This document shows, piece by piece, positions 10,512 to 22,840 of a DNA stretch of 64,000 nt (positions are counted from its first letter, which is position 1; every line of letters begins with the position of its first letter). This DNA is from Blasia pusilla. Its lineage: Eukaryota; Marchantiophyta; Marchantiopsida; Blasiales. A program made the position numbers and the translations under genes. The notes beneath the pieces were generated by a model, which worked only from the letters and a program-made list of their open reading frames with translations, searched no databases and had not been told where the DNA came from. The stretch lies in assembly GCA_050084515.1 (NCBI GenBank), contig CM114273.1, positions 24,490,001-24,554,000 of the forward strand, given 5' to 3'.

Positions 10512-11830
10512 CTAGAAAACCTCGGCGGACGTACCTCCCAACGTCATAACATTGGAAGCAAAAAATAAAGGAGGGCGGGACACAACGGTGGCCGCCTCCA
10601 ACAACGTGCTTGACACATGCTCCTCCTGAGCATCAGCAATAAGAGTCATCGCACTGGCTTCTCCCATCGCCCTCTGTGCGTGCACACTAACAACATCACC
10701 AACTCTCCAGGAAATCTGATCAGGACCCATTGATGGGGTCCTCATGGCCTCGGACAACGTGAAGGACTGAGGAAGCCCGATCTGTTTCCTGGCTTCTCCT
10801 TGCTGTGGATCCAACTATGCGGCTGCTCTACGCATAACAACTGCGGCGGCCTCCATCTGGGCAACCCCGTACATCCAACCATGATCCTCCATATCTCTGG
10901 CGGCTCCATAATACGTCGATGCCACGGACCTAGCATCGGGTAACCTCAATGCCATAGCGGAAATCTACTGGTGTAGCTGTTGTATCAAAGCAGCCATCCC
11001 AGCCTCACGCCCGGCGTCTCCTTCGACGCGTCTAGGTGGTGGGACTCTACCTCCTCCACGGGCAGCTCCACCACCTTGTCGAGCAACTCTAGCTCCTCGT
11101 CCCCCAACGGGACCACCTGGTGTACGTCCTCTAGGCCCACCCAGACCAACAACTCGCTCTGGTGCCCTGTCTGGCCCTCGGTCCGGACGTAACTCAAGGT
11201 GTAAAGTGAAACACCTGCCGCGTGTGTGACCATACCTCTGAAAATAGTCACATTGAAAACCTTTTAGTGCAAGACCATCTCCTCCTCCATGCTCAAGCAC
11301 ACGTCCATGACCCTGACGAGTGCAATCACGTTGATGATGGGCTCCACCACATGACCAACAAGTATCGTAGGCGATTGCTACTAAGCCGCAAATGAAGTCA
11401 GAGGTCTCTTTGGCACGGCCTCCTGGTATCCTCCTTGAGCTCTTGGTGCAATAGTCGACCTATCTCGAAGTCCACGTTGTTGCACTACTGGTGCACACAA
11501 TCTCCTCCCCCATGTTGTGCTCAAGCGATTGTATTCACTGCTGGTGCACTCGCTCTCCTCCCCCATGTTGTGCTCAATGTTCTCAGCGGTCCTAAAAACA
11601 TCTCTCAACGTAGGGGAGGTGTTCATAAGAAGCACCCCCTCCCACACCTGTGTCCGCAAGATCCGGTCCAGCATCGCGTACTATGACTGGATAGCCTGAG
11701 CCTCTGTCATCCCCTGAGTGACATTCATCAACTGGTGCAAGCGAGTGTAAGCCTCACGCAAACTCTCACTCGGGTGCCTCTGGAAGTCATGGATGCTCCG
11801 CAACTTCTCCGTACGTATCCCTTTGAGCCC
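10512..11830 (-). pseudogene. Element B gag remnant
   Basis: Gag forms the virus-like particle and binds RNA. The frame at 11,381-11,872 contains GIRTEKLRSIHDFQRHPSES and LREAYTRLHQL, matching C (GVKTEKLRSLQEFEGKTGES). A zinc-knuckle relic at about 11,220-11,270 reads CDYFQRYGHTRGRC, with Phe where the second Cys belongs. An Arg/Gly-rich basic stretch follows (RTPGGPVGGRGARVARQGGG). The N-terminal half is missing; sequence beyond about 11,826 is unrelated GC-rich DNA. Confidence 0.65.
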
Positions 11831-12214
11831 GCATGCAGGCCTCAGGCTTGCGCCCAGCCCGCCGTGCGGCACAAGCTCAAGGCCCGCAACAATTGGTCTG
11901 GCGGAAAAATTTTAGGTCCGGCGGATTGGCCCGGACAACGGGCTGGGCGCGGGCTCAAGGCCTGCAAAAATTGGTCCAGCGGACCATCTTTTGGGCCCTA
12001 GGTGCGGGCTCAAAGCGGGCCTCGAGCCCGCGCATGCCCGCATTGAAGGCCAGCATCAAGCCCGCCCCAGGCCAGGCTGCGGGCCACGCAATGGGTGCGG
12101 GCTCGGGGCGGACTTGGGTGCGGGCTTGGATAAGGGCTCAGGTGCGGGCCCCGGGTACCCAGGCCTGCATGGACATGTTCGTCCATAGGACGGACATGTC
12201 CATGTGCAACCTTG
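11826..12214. mobile_element. hAT-like non-autonomous element, partial
   Basis: GC-rich block of GCCCGC/GGGCTC motifs ending in the family terminus: GGACATGTCC followed by TGCAACCTTG at 12,205-12,214, which is the inverse of CAAGGTTGCA. The opposite terminus is not seen; the left edge abuts interrupted gag. Related copies are at 42.25, 43.3, 44.29 and 51.89 kb. Confidence 0.5.
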
Positions 12215-15200
12215 GTCACCTCTCCTCATGCCACGTGTCTTTTTGGGCCAATAGACTTCGTTTAGTTCTAAGTTTGAATATTTTTTCACGATGCTCCGCT
12301 CTAAGTTTGGACGTTTTTTCACCTGTACGGAGCACATGCACCGTCTAGTAAATGTTAAGGATACTGCGTCACACGGGTTCGCCCACAAGAATTATTCCAT
12401 TGCCCTTAAAAAGAAAAAAAAATGTTAAGAGATAAGGAATATTGGCATTAGTGTTTAAGGATATAGAATTTCCTTTTACTCCATTCTTAAAAAAAATCTT
12501 ATCTGCAATAAAATTTCTGTCAGCTAAATATAATTTTTTTAAATTTAAACAATTGGGATTCCTCTTAGTTTTCCAGGAAAGAATTCGTTCCTCCATGGAA
12601 AGCACTTTCTCCTATTCTCGTCATAATCGGAAGATGACTGCGTACCTACTGCTCGACACTGGACCACTATTAAAATTTAGCGTTTCAAGTCAATGGAAAA
12701 ATATGATTTTGGGATAATTAAGTTTTCTGTCCGCTGCATCGACATATATACAATAAGACATTGATCCTTAGATTTGGCACCATTGATATCTTGATGAACT
12801 TCAATAAAAGCGCTTGATGGAAGTCCATGAAAGCTGGGCTCTGTCTAAACGGGCCCAGATCTAGATAGGCTTTCAATGGATCAACAAGATCGATCCATCC
12901 TCTGGAGAATCTTAGAGGAGAGTAGTTTGGGCACGACTGCAGGTCTGAGGGCCCTCTCGACTGAATGGAGGGAGGGTGACGATGTGTGAATTCTCTGTAA
13001 GGTGAAGAAGAGCGAACTTCAAGATCCAGCTGCAGCTGTCTCCACGTATGAAATTGGACAAGCTTGTCCAATTTATTCTGTTATTCTCGATTCCTGTTCA
13101 GCTCTAGTGGATATGTGGATGACTTAACGATTTCAATACTGGGACGACGTCTGCTTCACGTACGAAGGAGGTGAGCTCGAGAGGAGTAAAAATCATACTA
13201 TCAATCCAGCTTGAACTCATGGCCCAGATGTCCAGATTTTCACCCGTCCAAGAGAAAGAAGACCGGTAAGGCAGGGAACGAAATTAAAACCCAGATCGAG
13301 TATTCTTCACCGGCGTCCATAGGGAGAAGAAAAGTTGGAACTTTTCGGTCAGCTCCGTCCCCTGCACCGAAGAATCGATGCGATGTTTGCAGGACTCATG
13401 ACGTCAACCCCAAATCGACACTGGAATAACTCACTGACAGTGTCTATGAACATGTCAGAATGATTTAATACATGTACGCAACTAGTATTAATTACATAAA
13501 GGTCTCAAAAGTGTGAGTCAGTCTGAGGGAGTTTCCCGGTGATGGATAATGTATCTAAAAATTATAGCTAGCATTCGAAACACATTGCGCGTGCATCTAA
13601 GCATTCTTTCCTGAAGCCGCCAAAAAAACTAAGGTAGTCTTTTTGTATCTCACTTGTCATGTCATATGTAGCTTTGAATATATATAGATATACAGGATAA
13701 TAATCGAGACCTTCGATTTTCAATATGGAATCTGAGGTCTTGATTTCTCTATTTGAGCACTCTGGCTCGTCAAGATCAGGACCACTGCACTTACCCGTCC
13801 ATTTAATTAAATCCATCGCCATACCAATACGATTTGTAATTCTGGATCTTGAAGTTTGTCATTAATATACTCTTAGAGAGACCACATACCTGCACACAAA
13901 ATCTATTCGAGTGCTTTCAAGATTGCAGTCATTCGAGAGAGCTTCCATACGTGCCTGCATACGCTTGGGAGCCCAGTACATTTTTTATCCACATACCTGC
14001 TCAAAATCATGAGCTCTCTTCCCACAGAATGACGAAACTAAAATCATCGTAGAAGTTCAGTCATGTTAACTGGCACGGGTGTACATTGCCTGGCAAAGAG
14101 AGGTAGATGTCTCTACTTACCGGAGTACAATTCTAGCTGCCAGCCCATCTGGTGAATCCGAAGCTCTAGATCCAAAGACTCTGCATGCATGTGGCAATTT
14201 CAAAGAAGCGATAATACTATGAGCTAACGATGAAGTCGGATGAACGACAAGTCAAAACACATTGCTTGGTGTCTGCCAGATAGGGTGTGGTGATTACAAG
14301 GTCTTCGATGTTGTAGGCAACTGGAGTTCTTCAAATTCTGTGCAAATCTGTGTGTCACGGAGAAACTTAAAGTGAGATGAACTCGCACACTTAGCTTTAG
14401 ATCTTGTGACTAGAAACTTGCACCGTAAAGCTAACTTCTGCTGATAAGTAATATTAATCTTGGAGCCGCAGATGAAATGTGGGAGGGGAGAAATCGATAC
14501 CCACTAAGCAATACTAAGCAGTATTTCTTAAATCTAGAAGATTGAAGACATCTTCTAGATGTTACGATCGAGATGAACCTGGAAACACGCTAAACTTGAC
14601 AGATGATCGACCCGTGAATAATATATTTCATGGCACTCAGTACAATAACACCTGTTAAGCAGTAGGTCGAAATTTCGAGCCTTCGATCTCTGACACTTGA
14701 GATGTTCCAGACCTCCCAGTCTCCAGGAAACCTGCTCAGATGGCAATTGAAACTCCATATGAAGCTTCAGATCATCCACCCATCAATACTATTTCCGTTA
14801 AACCCGCCGCCATAATTCCACAACTACACGATTCACGAGCCTTAGCTCCAAACTGAACATGTAAGATCCGTAACTACATATCGACTGCAGCGGTCGTTCA
14901 TGCCATCGAATGATCTTCTAGATCTGGAGAACGAGGAAGACGACCGGGAATGGCTCTAGCAAGCAAGCGACCAAAAAAACTTATCTTTCAATCTTCGGCC
15001 AGCGATATTCGACATAATCCCATGATCCAGTCTTTACTATATATGATCATGACAAGTAATGCTGACATTCGACAATTGAAATGCTCCCCTTACTCAGATA
15101 TCAATGATCAGATGACGGATCAACGTTAACATGTTAGCCCGCCCGACTTTCTTGACGACAGCATGGGACAGTCGTGATGACCCTCTGCATACACTGACCA

Positions 15201-18160
15201 GAACTTTAGGCCCCTAAGTACCTAAGTATGCACCAAGTAATGCAGTTCAGAGCTGAAGAATCCACATCTTCTCACTCAGTCAAGTGATATCAATCTCCGC
15301 TTGAACCGTAGATTCAATGGCTGAAGCGCTAGTTCACCACCGGACCTGCAGTTATCCGAAACCCTACCAAGACCGAGCAACATCAACCACTATCAGAACA
15401 GCAGATCTAGGAAGTAAACATCGGGAGGAGATCGTGTCGAAGTTCCCTTGTGTTTCACGTGATGCACAGTGGCAAGAAAGTGCACTCAGCAATGCCACTT
15501 GGAATGTAGAGGTTCCAGCTAATGTAATATGAATACGTCGTTACGTGTGATCGGCTCCTAACGATGGATCGCGACACAGTCTCCCAAAATGACCATACGA
15601 TCTGACGCTAACAAATTAAGTTTAACCTCAAGTAGCCCCGCGAGATGTGTCATGCATGCGCAGCTGGATATACTACCTAGTGAGGCAAGCCTTGGGTGAA
15701 CAAGAAACCATCTCTCGAAGGTTGATCCCAATTCAGTGAGGCACTGGGTAGACTTTCTAGATCTTTGACTATTCTTGTGAATTGTGATCTACCAGAAGAC
15801 CACACAAAGACAGGAGGGAAGGACATCACAAATCAAGATACAAAATGCACGGAGTAAGCCTTCGATTTTCAGCAAGAAACGTGGCACTTCCAGCGGCTCC
15901 CGTGACTCACCAGATCACTAGATGCTGAGCCGGGTCAACCGGTCGGCCTCACTTGATTGTAACAGACCATACAAAAGACCGGATTCACAAAGGGGATCCG
16001 AATCACTAGCTCCATCTAATTCAAAACATAAGAAACCGTCGAACTTCACGTTTCCGGGGACAGCGATCGCTGCAGGTCCAAACTGGGAGGCAAGAAAGAC
16101 CGTTGCAGGAACCGACTTGCTCCACAATCATGAATTGACGAGGCCCTTAGGATTCAAGTGGATCGACTACTATCGCGTGCGCGCGCGCGCGCGCGCGTGG
16201 TAGTTCTCATTCCAAAATTATCCATAGTAGCAGACCTAATGCACGAATGATTCAACGAGGAGTCACTTCAGATATCTAGACTAAGTCGTGGCAGACGAAC
16301 CAACATCTGCAAACGGCTCCCATCATGTCCACTTCTGCATCAACGCTTTTGCCCCCATGTGCCAAACGCAAGAACTTTACCTTTTACCTGTCTCAAATTG
16401 TCGTCTGCAGAGTGATCGAAAACGCGATTGATTAAACCTCACATCCAATCATGAGCAAGACTTTAGTTTTTATCCATGAGAGGAAAAAAAAATCACGCAC
16501 GGTGATAACAAAGTTCAGGTCACCTAATTAAATCGTCGTGACAAGGCACTCAAAAAGCGATCAACCTACCCAACCCTGCACATGAGCTGGGTAACTTTCA
16601 AGTCGGCTGAAATATTAAAATTTGAACAAAATATGTTGGTGCGCCGAACTTTCAAGCTCCACTACTCCTGCCGGGACTCAGATGCTTGTGAAAACCTCGT
16701 GATGCGTCTCAGTCACTAAGGCTCAGCATCGTCAACTGGTTGCTATCGCTTGTGCGCCATAAGCGGTCAGTGTGAGGCCGATGACAGATAGACTGCAGAT
16801 CAAGATCACTCTTGTTCACGCCAGAATTGTTATCGTCCAGTCAGCAGCACCCAACCCAACCCAACCCAACCCACGGCCACTAGGCGAGCGCATCCAATTC
16901 AAGGCTCGAAGCTTTGAAGACAACAAATCTGTCATTAGAAAAAGAGTACTCTGGATCCACAGGTACGAAGGGTCGATCACACACATCCTCAGCCTATCTG
17001 ACTCGACGAGTTCGTCGACCGTCACACTCAAGATATCGAGCTCCCGTACCCGTACATAAATGTAAAGGGCATTGTACTGACTCCTGAGCTCGGATCTTTC
17101 AATGTGGAGACAGAACTCCTGCGCAGCCCAGTGCTGGTAGTGTCTAGTGGGAGCAACAGCTCCTCGTGAACCTAGATTGTAATACGGTATTCTCCGTCCA
17201 CGGTAGCCGCAGCCAGGTCCGGTGGGAGAGTAAAGATCCAGTTTTTCCTCGAGAACCAAGCTCTAGACTGCTTGCCAGGTTATGTCTTGGCTCGGCGGTC
17301 ATCTGCAGGTGATTGACGAAGGACTACTGCAAATAGCTCGTCTCGGTAAGACCTTCGCACGTAGCTAGTTAGCAAGAGCTAAACTTCTTAGTTGGGCGGG
17401 TCACGAGTTCTTACATGTGCTCATCCCCTCTTATCGAAAAGGGTTACCGTAAATACGTACTGTACAGATCATGGGACCTGCAGGGCAGAAGATGGCGTAC
17501 CTACGCTGGCGAGACAAGTAGTAATTCTCCAGCCACAAATGCTCAACTCTACCATAGTTAGCTCGCTTGATATGGACTGTATGGACCTACCTGAAATGGA
17601 CACACTACTTCGTAATTTAACTGATAGCAAACCTGTCTCATGAAATTGTGGAGTTTCCGCTGCCGGGCATAGATAGTGTTGTAGATCGATCGGTAAAATA
17701 ATATCGCTCAGCCATTATCTTAGAATTCCCCCCGGACTCAATTTCGTTGCACGCTAGGTATAATGGGTTCCACGAACGATCCTCGAGACCACATCTCTCA
17801 GGGGGGTCGCTTCGATTTCTTGGGATCCCCACTACCATTCCGGAGGCAAAACCTGCACGCACAATCGATTTCTTCGAGATGTTGATCTGCAACTTTAGGA
17901 GTCATCAACTACGCTCTATGAACTTTGCTGATGCCGCCCGTATCGGTGATCGGCGAGAATTCCATTGTGAAAGCGATGGCATCTGCTCGCAGTGCTTGAT
18001 CGCCACGAGGCACAGCCGGATCTTCAAATTTGCAGGAGATGACGTGACATGAACGAGAAGCAGAAGACGATTGATTGTTGACTGGTAGTAAGCTCATATT
18101 ACGAGGGAAAAGCTGAAGAGAGAGGAACCCGGTGGAACACATCATCATGTTAACTAGGAC
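12215..18160. other. Gene-free intergenic region
   Basis: About 6 kb with no recognisable gene, RNA or transposon domain on either strand. Open frames are short and without family resemblance. It has mixed base composition, a (CCCAA)4 run near 16,853-16,872 and an alternating GC tract at 16,178-16,198. It may contain distal regulatory DNA or 3' UTR of the ERF gene at its right end, but nothing shows this. Confidence 0.5.
16178..16198. repeat. (CG)n alternating purine-pyrimidine tract
   Basis: About 20 bases of uninterrupted GCGCGC, flanked by TGCG and GTGG. Such tracts can adopt Z-DNA and are unusual in a plant intergenic region, where CpG tends to decay. Confidence 0.8.
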
Positions 18161-18171
18161 AGAAGCACATC

Positions 18172-18177
18172 TTTATT
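18172..18177 (-). promoter_or_regulatory. Candidate polyadenylation signal (AATAAA)
   Basis: Minus-strand AATAAA about 1.3 kb downstream of the ERF stop codon. No transcript end is known; nearer non-canonical signals are equally possible in plants. Confidence 0.2.
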
Positions 18178-19497
18178 CCATGATAAAAACGTTCCCCAAA
18201 ATATATATTGGGCAGTAGTTTATGGGTTTCATCTAGAACAACATCACCGATATCATCATCGTTTAAAAGGATGATTCATCAGAGATGTAAAGCCACAATG
18301 CAAGACTGACTGCAGGACCGCCAGATCGATTACATTCTCTTGCTGGTACTAGGAAAAAAGGGACCAACTAGAGTGACAGTTCGAAGTCTGGCGCTGTCCG
18401 TATCTGCTTGCTCGAATCTGGAACTTCAAAACGTGCTCCTTCAATGTGGCGGGCGAATCGGAGCATGAAATATTGCACCGATCGGCAGACATCTATCCAT
18501 CTAGTAACACCTGTCTATCTATCTAGCTAGAGAAAACGGAACTGAATTCATCGCTCTGGCAGGATCTTATTCAATATACAGATCTCCAGCAAAAGATTCT
18601 GACTTCTAACAGCCAACAAAATTCGCCTTGAAGCTTCTCCGAAAAACGAGGGACAGCAACAGGGGGAACGGGTTGTGAACCTATCATGATCTCAAGGCCC
18701 GGGCCTTGCCTACATGCCGCGCATACTACAAAACTAGCTAAGCTAATCTGCTGCCGCAGCAGCTTTCCACCAACCTACAACTCAGCCGTCACAAACAGCG
18801 GGCAGGTGTGCAGGGGGGCATTTCTAGATTGAGTTATTCAGACTTACGACTTATGTGCGTTTCTACCACCTTGAAAGGCGAAAAACCAACCCGATTTACT
18901 GGGTTACAAAGTGGTTTGTGAAGGTCTCCTCTGTGTGTGCGTGCATATGTGTGTGTGTTTGTGTTTGATTGTGTTCTCCCTAAGGTTTGTACAAAAAGGA
19001 GTGGGACGAGGCATAGCCGCAACAGAACCCACGAAAATAGCCAGCAATGTGCTGAAAGAACTTCCCAATGTGTAAAAGAAACCTAAACCCTCAGTCTCCC
19101 ACGGAAGCCGGCCTCAAAAAATTTGCGACTCCCGCGAGAAATTCCAAGAGTGATGATTGAGAGCTCCCTCATAAAAAAGTGAAGGCCTCCTCGACTTGAT
19201 CGATGGAGCATTCGTCGTCCACAAAGCTCGACAAACCTCCCTATTTCACTCTCACCCATTGACTGTGACAAGAGTTGGGGGACAGTTCGTTCCACTCTGA
19301 TGACAACTTCCATCATCTTCAAGATCATGAACATCTCCACCCGTGCACCCACCCACCCACTAGTGATACGGGTGCTGCGACCTTTTCTTGGCCAGAAGTG
19401 GAAGGAGATCAAAATTACTCTTGGGTAAAGTCAGATCTTCCTTCACAACTGCCAGCTTTTGGGAGGTTTGATTGTTTCTGCCTCGATGTCAGGTCAC

Positions 19498-21360
19498 CTA
19501 CTTACAATCTCTCCAGACATAGAGCTGTCGAGTTGTAAAAGGTATACTAGCAGTCGACGATAATTCTTTGGGCTCAACAAGCACATCCCATGTCAAATTG
19601 GAGACATCGAGGCTCGGGGCATTGTTGAGCAAATTCTCATCAATATCAGCCCACATTGTATCGCCGACAAAATTGGCGCTGCTACTGCTCAATGTGTCGC
19701 CATCAGACCTGCATGACGAAAGCGCTGATCCTGATTCCCCCATGGACACCAGCATGGGCGGACTGGGACTGAGACTCATGGACTCGGTCATGAAATTTCC
19801 TTTCTGACAATCGCTGTTGTCCACACCTCCTACCGACCTCCGAGTCATCAAGTCGGTTTCGTAGTTCTTCCCCTCCGTCGCCTCCCTTTCTGCCTCCGCC
19901 CTGCAATCCGTGGTGTTGTGGAAGTCCGATGTCAATCTGGAATTATCAGATAGGTGATCGGAATCAGGCATTCGAAGAGGAGCTGGAGCTGGAGCTGTTC
20001 CATCGTTCCGGCGATCGTTCACAATCCGCCGGTGATGAGTGACTGAGAAATCCCGCGAAGAGTTGCTGTTGTGGAGGGCAATGGTCTGCAATTTGGCGTC
20101 TAGAGTGGAAGGCAAAGGTCGAATCTGATCAGGCGGTCCTCCTCTACCAGACATACCCGGCCAAACTTCAAGAGGTGCCCCGGACCCTGTGGCTCCGTGA
20201 GGGAACCTCACCGGGTGTTCCATACCGGGAAAATTAAGTCGGGCATACTCACCACGCAATTTGTAGGCGGCCTGATCGTAAGCGAACGCAGCTTCCTCTG
20301 CTGTGTCGAAAGTGCCAAGCCAGAGACGAGTACGGTTGCGGGGCAGACGAATCTCAGCAACCCATTTGCCCCAGTGCCTCTGCCTCACTCCCCTGTAAAG
20401 CTTGGTCTGCCGGGGGCCACCGACACGCTTGTCAGTCTTCTGCAATTTCATACACTGCCCTCGCGGGCTCAAATTTAGGACATCGCTCCACGAGTTTTGT
20501 TGCCTAAATTGTTGCTGGATACTGCACGTCTTCGATTGTTGCTCCTGGAGTTGAAGAAACTGCTGCTGCAACTGTTGCGCAGCTTGCAACTGCTGGAAAG
20601 CATGCACTTGCTGCTGCTGCTGCTGTTCATTATGAGAAACTCCTACTCCGCCGATTAGTGTCAGACTATCCCTGGGCGTTTGCATCAGCGGAGGGCGCCC
20701 GGCACTCATCGGAGGCGAAGAGTCCACCCCCACGCAGATATACGGAGGGGTTCGATCGCCCCCTGGAGTAGTAGCGAGACTTGAGAAATTGTTTACTGCG
20801 GCTCCGTGAAGAATCGGATGATGATTCCAAGACAGAATGCCCGCACTGCCCGAATAAGATTGAACCAAGTCGGCATAGTATGAGGAAGAAGAGCTCGGCC
20901 CTGCCGAGGAACTGGTCGTCAAGTTTGGACCATTAATTGTAGGAATCGATCCTAATTGAGATGCAAGGTTGATGTGGAAATCTGCAGTGCTCGGGCCACT
21001 GCTGAGGCCTTCGATCATACCTCCCCCACTCTGGAGCCTGGCCTCAAATCCTTGGTTTCTAGGTTCCTCAACACCTCCTACAGCTTCTCCGTAACCGTTG
21101 GATGAAGCGGAGCTGGAAGTGGATTCTGGACTTTCCGGTAGCTTCAATCGAGCCAATGCTGCGGCATTGTGATCCGCAAATGGCTCTGAGCTCTTTGGAA
21201 TGCCTGAGCAGCCAATCTCTGAGGAAGAGCGCGGAAACTCTGACGGGTTGTGGCCGTCGGACACCTTAATCTTTGCTGCTGGGCAGAACCCTGGTCTAAG
21301 AGATTCCATTGTTACTGCCATGTTGCTGTAATGTAAGCTCTCCCGTCTCCCTTCCATCAT
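19498..21360 (-). CDS. AP2/ERF transcription factor, DREB A-6 (RAP2.4-like) type
   Basis: Intronless 620-codon gene for a nuclear DNA-binding regulator. One AP2 domain spans about residues 321-378, starting [18 protein letters not shown] and containing [12 protein letters not shown] and [13 protein letters not shown]. This is near-identical to the A-6 / group I subfamily, whose members act in light, drought and wound responses and bind GCC-box or DRE-type sites. [15 protein letters not shown] block before the domain matches the subfamily's LSP-MK motif. The N-terminus is Ser-rich (residues 80-170), with Gln-rich stretches at 246-290; both are activation-type low-complexity regions. The C-terminus ends with an acidic [12 protein letters not shown]. 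It is about twice the length of flowering-plant homologues. TAG directly precedes the ATG in frame. Met14 (MAVTM, 21,321) resembles the family's usual start and is an alternative. The only intact host gene seen. Confidence 0.95.
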   Translation of the reverse strand: MMEGRRESLHYSNMAVTMESLRPGFCPAAKIKVSDGHNPSEFPRSSSEIGCSGIPKSSEPFADHNAAALARLKLPESPESTSSSASSNGYGEAVGGVEEPRNQGFEARLQSGGGMIEGLSSGPSTADFHINLASQLGSIPTINGPNLTTSSSAGPSSSSSYYADLVQSYSGSAGILSWNHHPILHGAAVNNFSSLATTPGGDRTPPYICVGVDSSPPMSAGRPPLMQTPRDSLTLIGGVGVSHNEQQQQQQVHAFQQLQAAQQLQQQFLQLQEQQSKTCSIQQQFRQQNSWSDVLNLSPRGQCMKLQKTDKRVGGPRQTKLYRGVRQRHWGKWVAEIRLPRNRTRLWLGTFDTAEEAAFAYDQAAYKLRGEYARLNFPGMEHPVRFPHGATGSGAPLEVWPGMSGRGGPPDQIRPLPSTLDAKLQTIALHNSNSSRDFSVTHHRRIVNDRRNDGTAPAPAPLRMPDSDHLSDNSRLTSDFHNTTDCRAEAEREATEGKNYETDLMTRRSVGGVDNSDCQKGNFMTESMSLSPSPPMLVSMGESGSALSSCRSDGDTLSSSSANFVGDTMWADIDENLLNNAPSLDVSNLTWDVLVEPKELSSTASIPFTTRQLYVWRDCK

Positions 21361-21366
21361 CTATCG

Positions 21367-21434
<68 letters not shown>

Positions 21435-21604
21435 TCTGTCAGCAGCAGACCAGTCGTCCTCTCTAGACTTCTCCACGTCGAAGTAGTTTTAACGGAGTAG
21501 GAACTGAATCGATCTGTCGATCTCAAGTCACCGGTCGGAACACCGTCGCAGACTTCAGAACTCAGAACGAACACGCCTCGGTCGGATCTTAACTCAATGC
21601 ACAA
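21296..21604 (-). other. Overlapping upstream ORF reading through (GA)n
   Basis: A 102-codon ORF starts 244 bases upstream of the ERF ATG, runs through the GA repeat as alternating Arg-Glu and ends 62 bases inside the ERF coding region in a different frame. If 21,604 lies in the transcript, this ORF would be expected to reduce ERF translation. The peptide itself has no recognised domain. Transcript start unknown. Confidence 0.35.
21371..21430 (-). repeat. (GA)30 microsatellite next to the ERF start codon
   Basis: Sixty bases of pure CT on the plus strand (GA in the sense of the gene), ending 10 bases before the ATG. GA/CT tracts in 5' UTRs are common in plants and can bind GAGA-binding (BBR/BPC) proteins. 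Its length sets the frame relation of the upstream ORF. Confidence 0.95.
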
Positions 21605-22840
21605 TTTGGAGGAAACAGGAGAAAGAATATCTGACTTGGGCTACAACGCATTGAATGTTGGACGAGTTGGACACGAACACTGAAGTGCGGAAAAAGACTT
21701 CAGCTTCGAAGAGACACAGGACAGGAGGACTTCCGGAAGGCTACAGACCAAACTCTAGGACGAACATCTTGATGCGTGCTCATGCAAAGTAGATGTGCAG
21801 TGAGGGGGGGTAAAAATGGCCCTCACTTCTTTTGCTATGGCACTTCAATCTAACACGCCACTCAATCACTCAATCACTCTGAGGAACACAAGTTGGAGAT
21901 TGAAAAGCTGTTTTGACTCACAAGAAGGCGAGGAAGAGAGCTCTAGAACGGACGATAGTCCAGGCGCACTGAAAAACTCGTGCTTTGAAGGATGTGAGAC
22001 GAAGGGGGTTTATAAATAGGACCCTCCGTACTCTTTGACTAATTTACCACGCAAAACCAAAAGCTCTTCCCCTACTCTACAAACCCTCATGAAAGAAACA
22101 GACTCCTATGCTCTGTCAATTGAGGAGCGAGGAACTAACGCTACGACGCAATGCGGCAGGGAAAAAAAAACACCTCAATTGCGCGGATCTTGGAAATCAA
22201 GAGTTCAATCTAGGGAAGGGGAAAAGGGTTTGACGGGAAGGTTTGAGACGTTGTTGTTCTGAGTTCTTGAAAATCCTGCCGTGCGTGTGTCCGTCCGAGA
22301 GTGATGAAGGTGACTTGATGACGGTCGTTCGCTCGCTCGTCGATGCGGAGAGTGTTCTATAACCAGCGTGCTTACTGGATAGTGACCCGCTCGACGAAGA
22401 TCGATTCAGAGTGAAAGGTGATCTGAGAAGTCGAATACTGCATCATCTGCTGCTGATGTCGTGTCAGAAAGAGATTGATATGACAGTCCAATCTCGTTTC
22501 CTTAACTTCCTCCGACTGTGAAATGTAATCCCCCGTATGTATGAATGTTGGTCGATGGCTTGTGCGCTTTGCTTTGATGCGTTGTCGTCTGCAAAGCAAG
22601 CAAGCTCGAGACAGAGACGAGATGGGGGCGAGGGAGAGAGAGGACCGCCACTCGGGTGCGGAGTGGGGAGAGAGAGAGAGAGAGAGGGGGGAGAGAGAGA
22701 GAGAGGGTGGGAGAGAGAGAGAGAAGGCAATGTCTGAAAGAAAAGACAGTCCAATCGCTGAAGATCCGAGTTTGTAGGCAACGCAAAGCGTACGGAAGCG
22801 AACTTAGTCAGTAAGTGAAGTAGTAGAGATGTATGAGTCA
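21605..22840 (-). promoter_or_regulatory. Presumed leader and promoter region of the ERF gene
   Basis: No gene in this stretch. It contains a polypurine (GA-rich) tract on the plus strand at about 22,622-22,735, and several short ORFs on the minus strand that could be leader uORFs. No convincing TATA box in the minus direction was found; TTTATAAATA at about 22,009 faces the plus strand. Confidence 0.35.

Larger units (their letters stand above)
4127..11830 (-). mobile_element. Ty3/gypsy-type retrotransposon B with methyltransferase
   Basis: Minus-strand element with order gag (~11.83 kb down), protease, DNMT-like methyltransferase, RT, RNase H, integrase, PHD finger and 3' LTR block. Its 5' end is lost: gag stops at about 11,826, where GC-rich hAT-like sequence starts, so there is no 5' LTR. 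Stops and frameshifts are frequent. It keeps the best methyltransferase signature residues (PCQ, ENV) and an intact RT YMDD. Its integrase carries a foreign 67-bp insert. Confidence 0.88.

Noticed and set aside
11833-12388. Several overlapping GC-rich open frames (Ala/Gly/Arg/Pro-rich)
   Set aside because: Explained by the GC-rich interior of a hAT-like repeat; overlapping on both strands with no domain.
16853-16872. CCCAA repeats as telomeric sequence
   Set aside because: The plant telomere repeat is TTTAGGG/CCCTAAA. This is a short CCCAA run of four units.
22009-22018. TATAAATA as TATA box of the ERF gene
   Set aside because: It faces the plus strand whereas the gene is on the minus strand; distance and orientation do not support the call.
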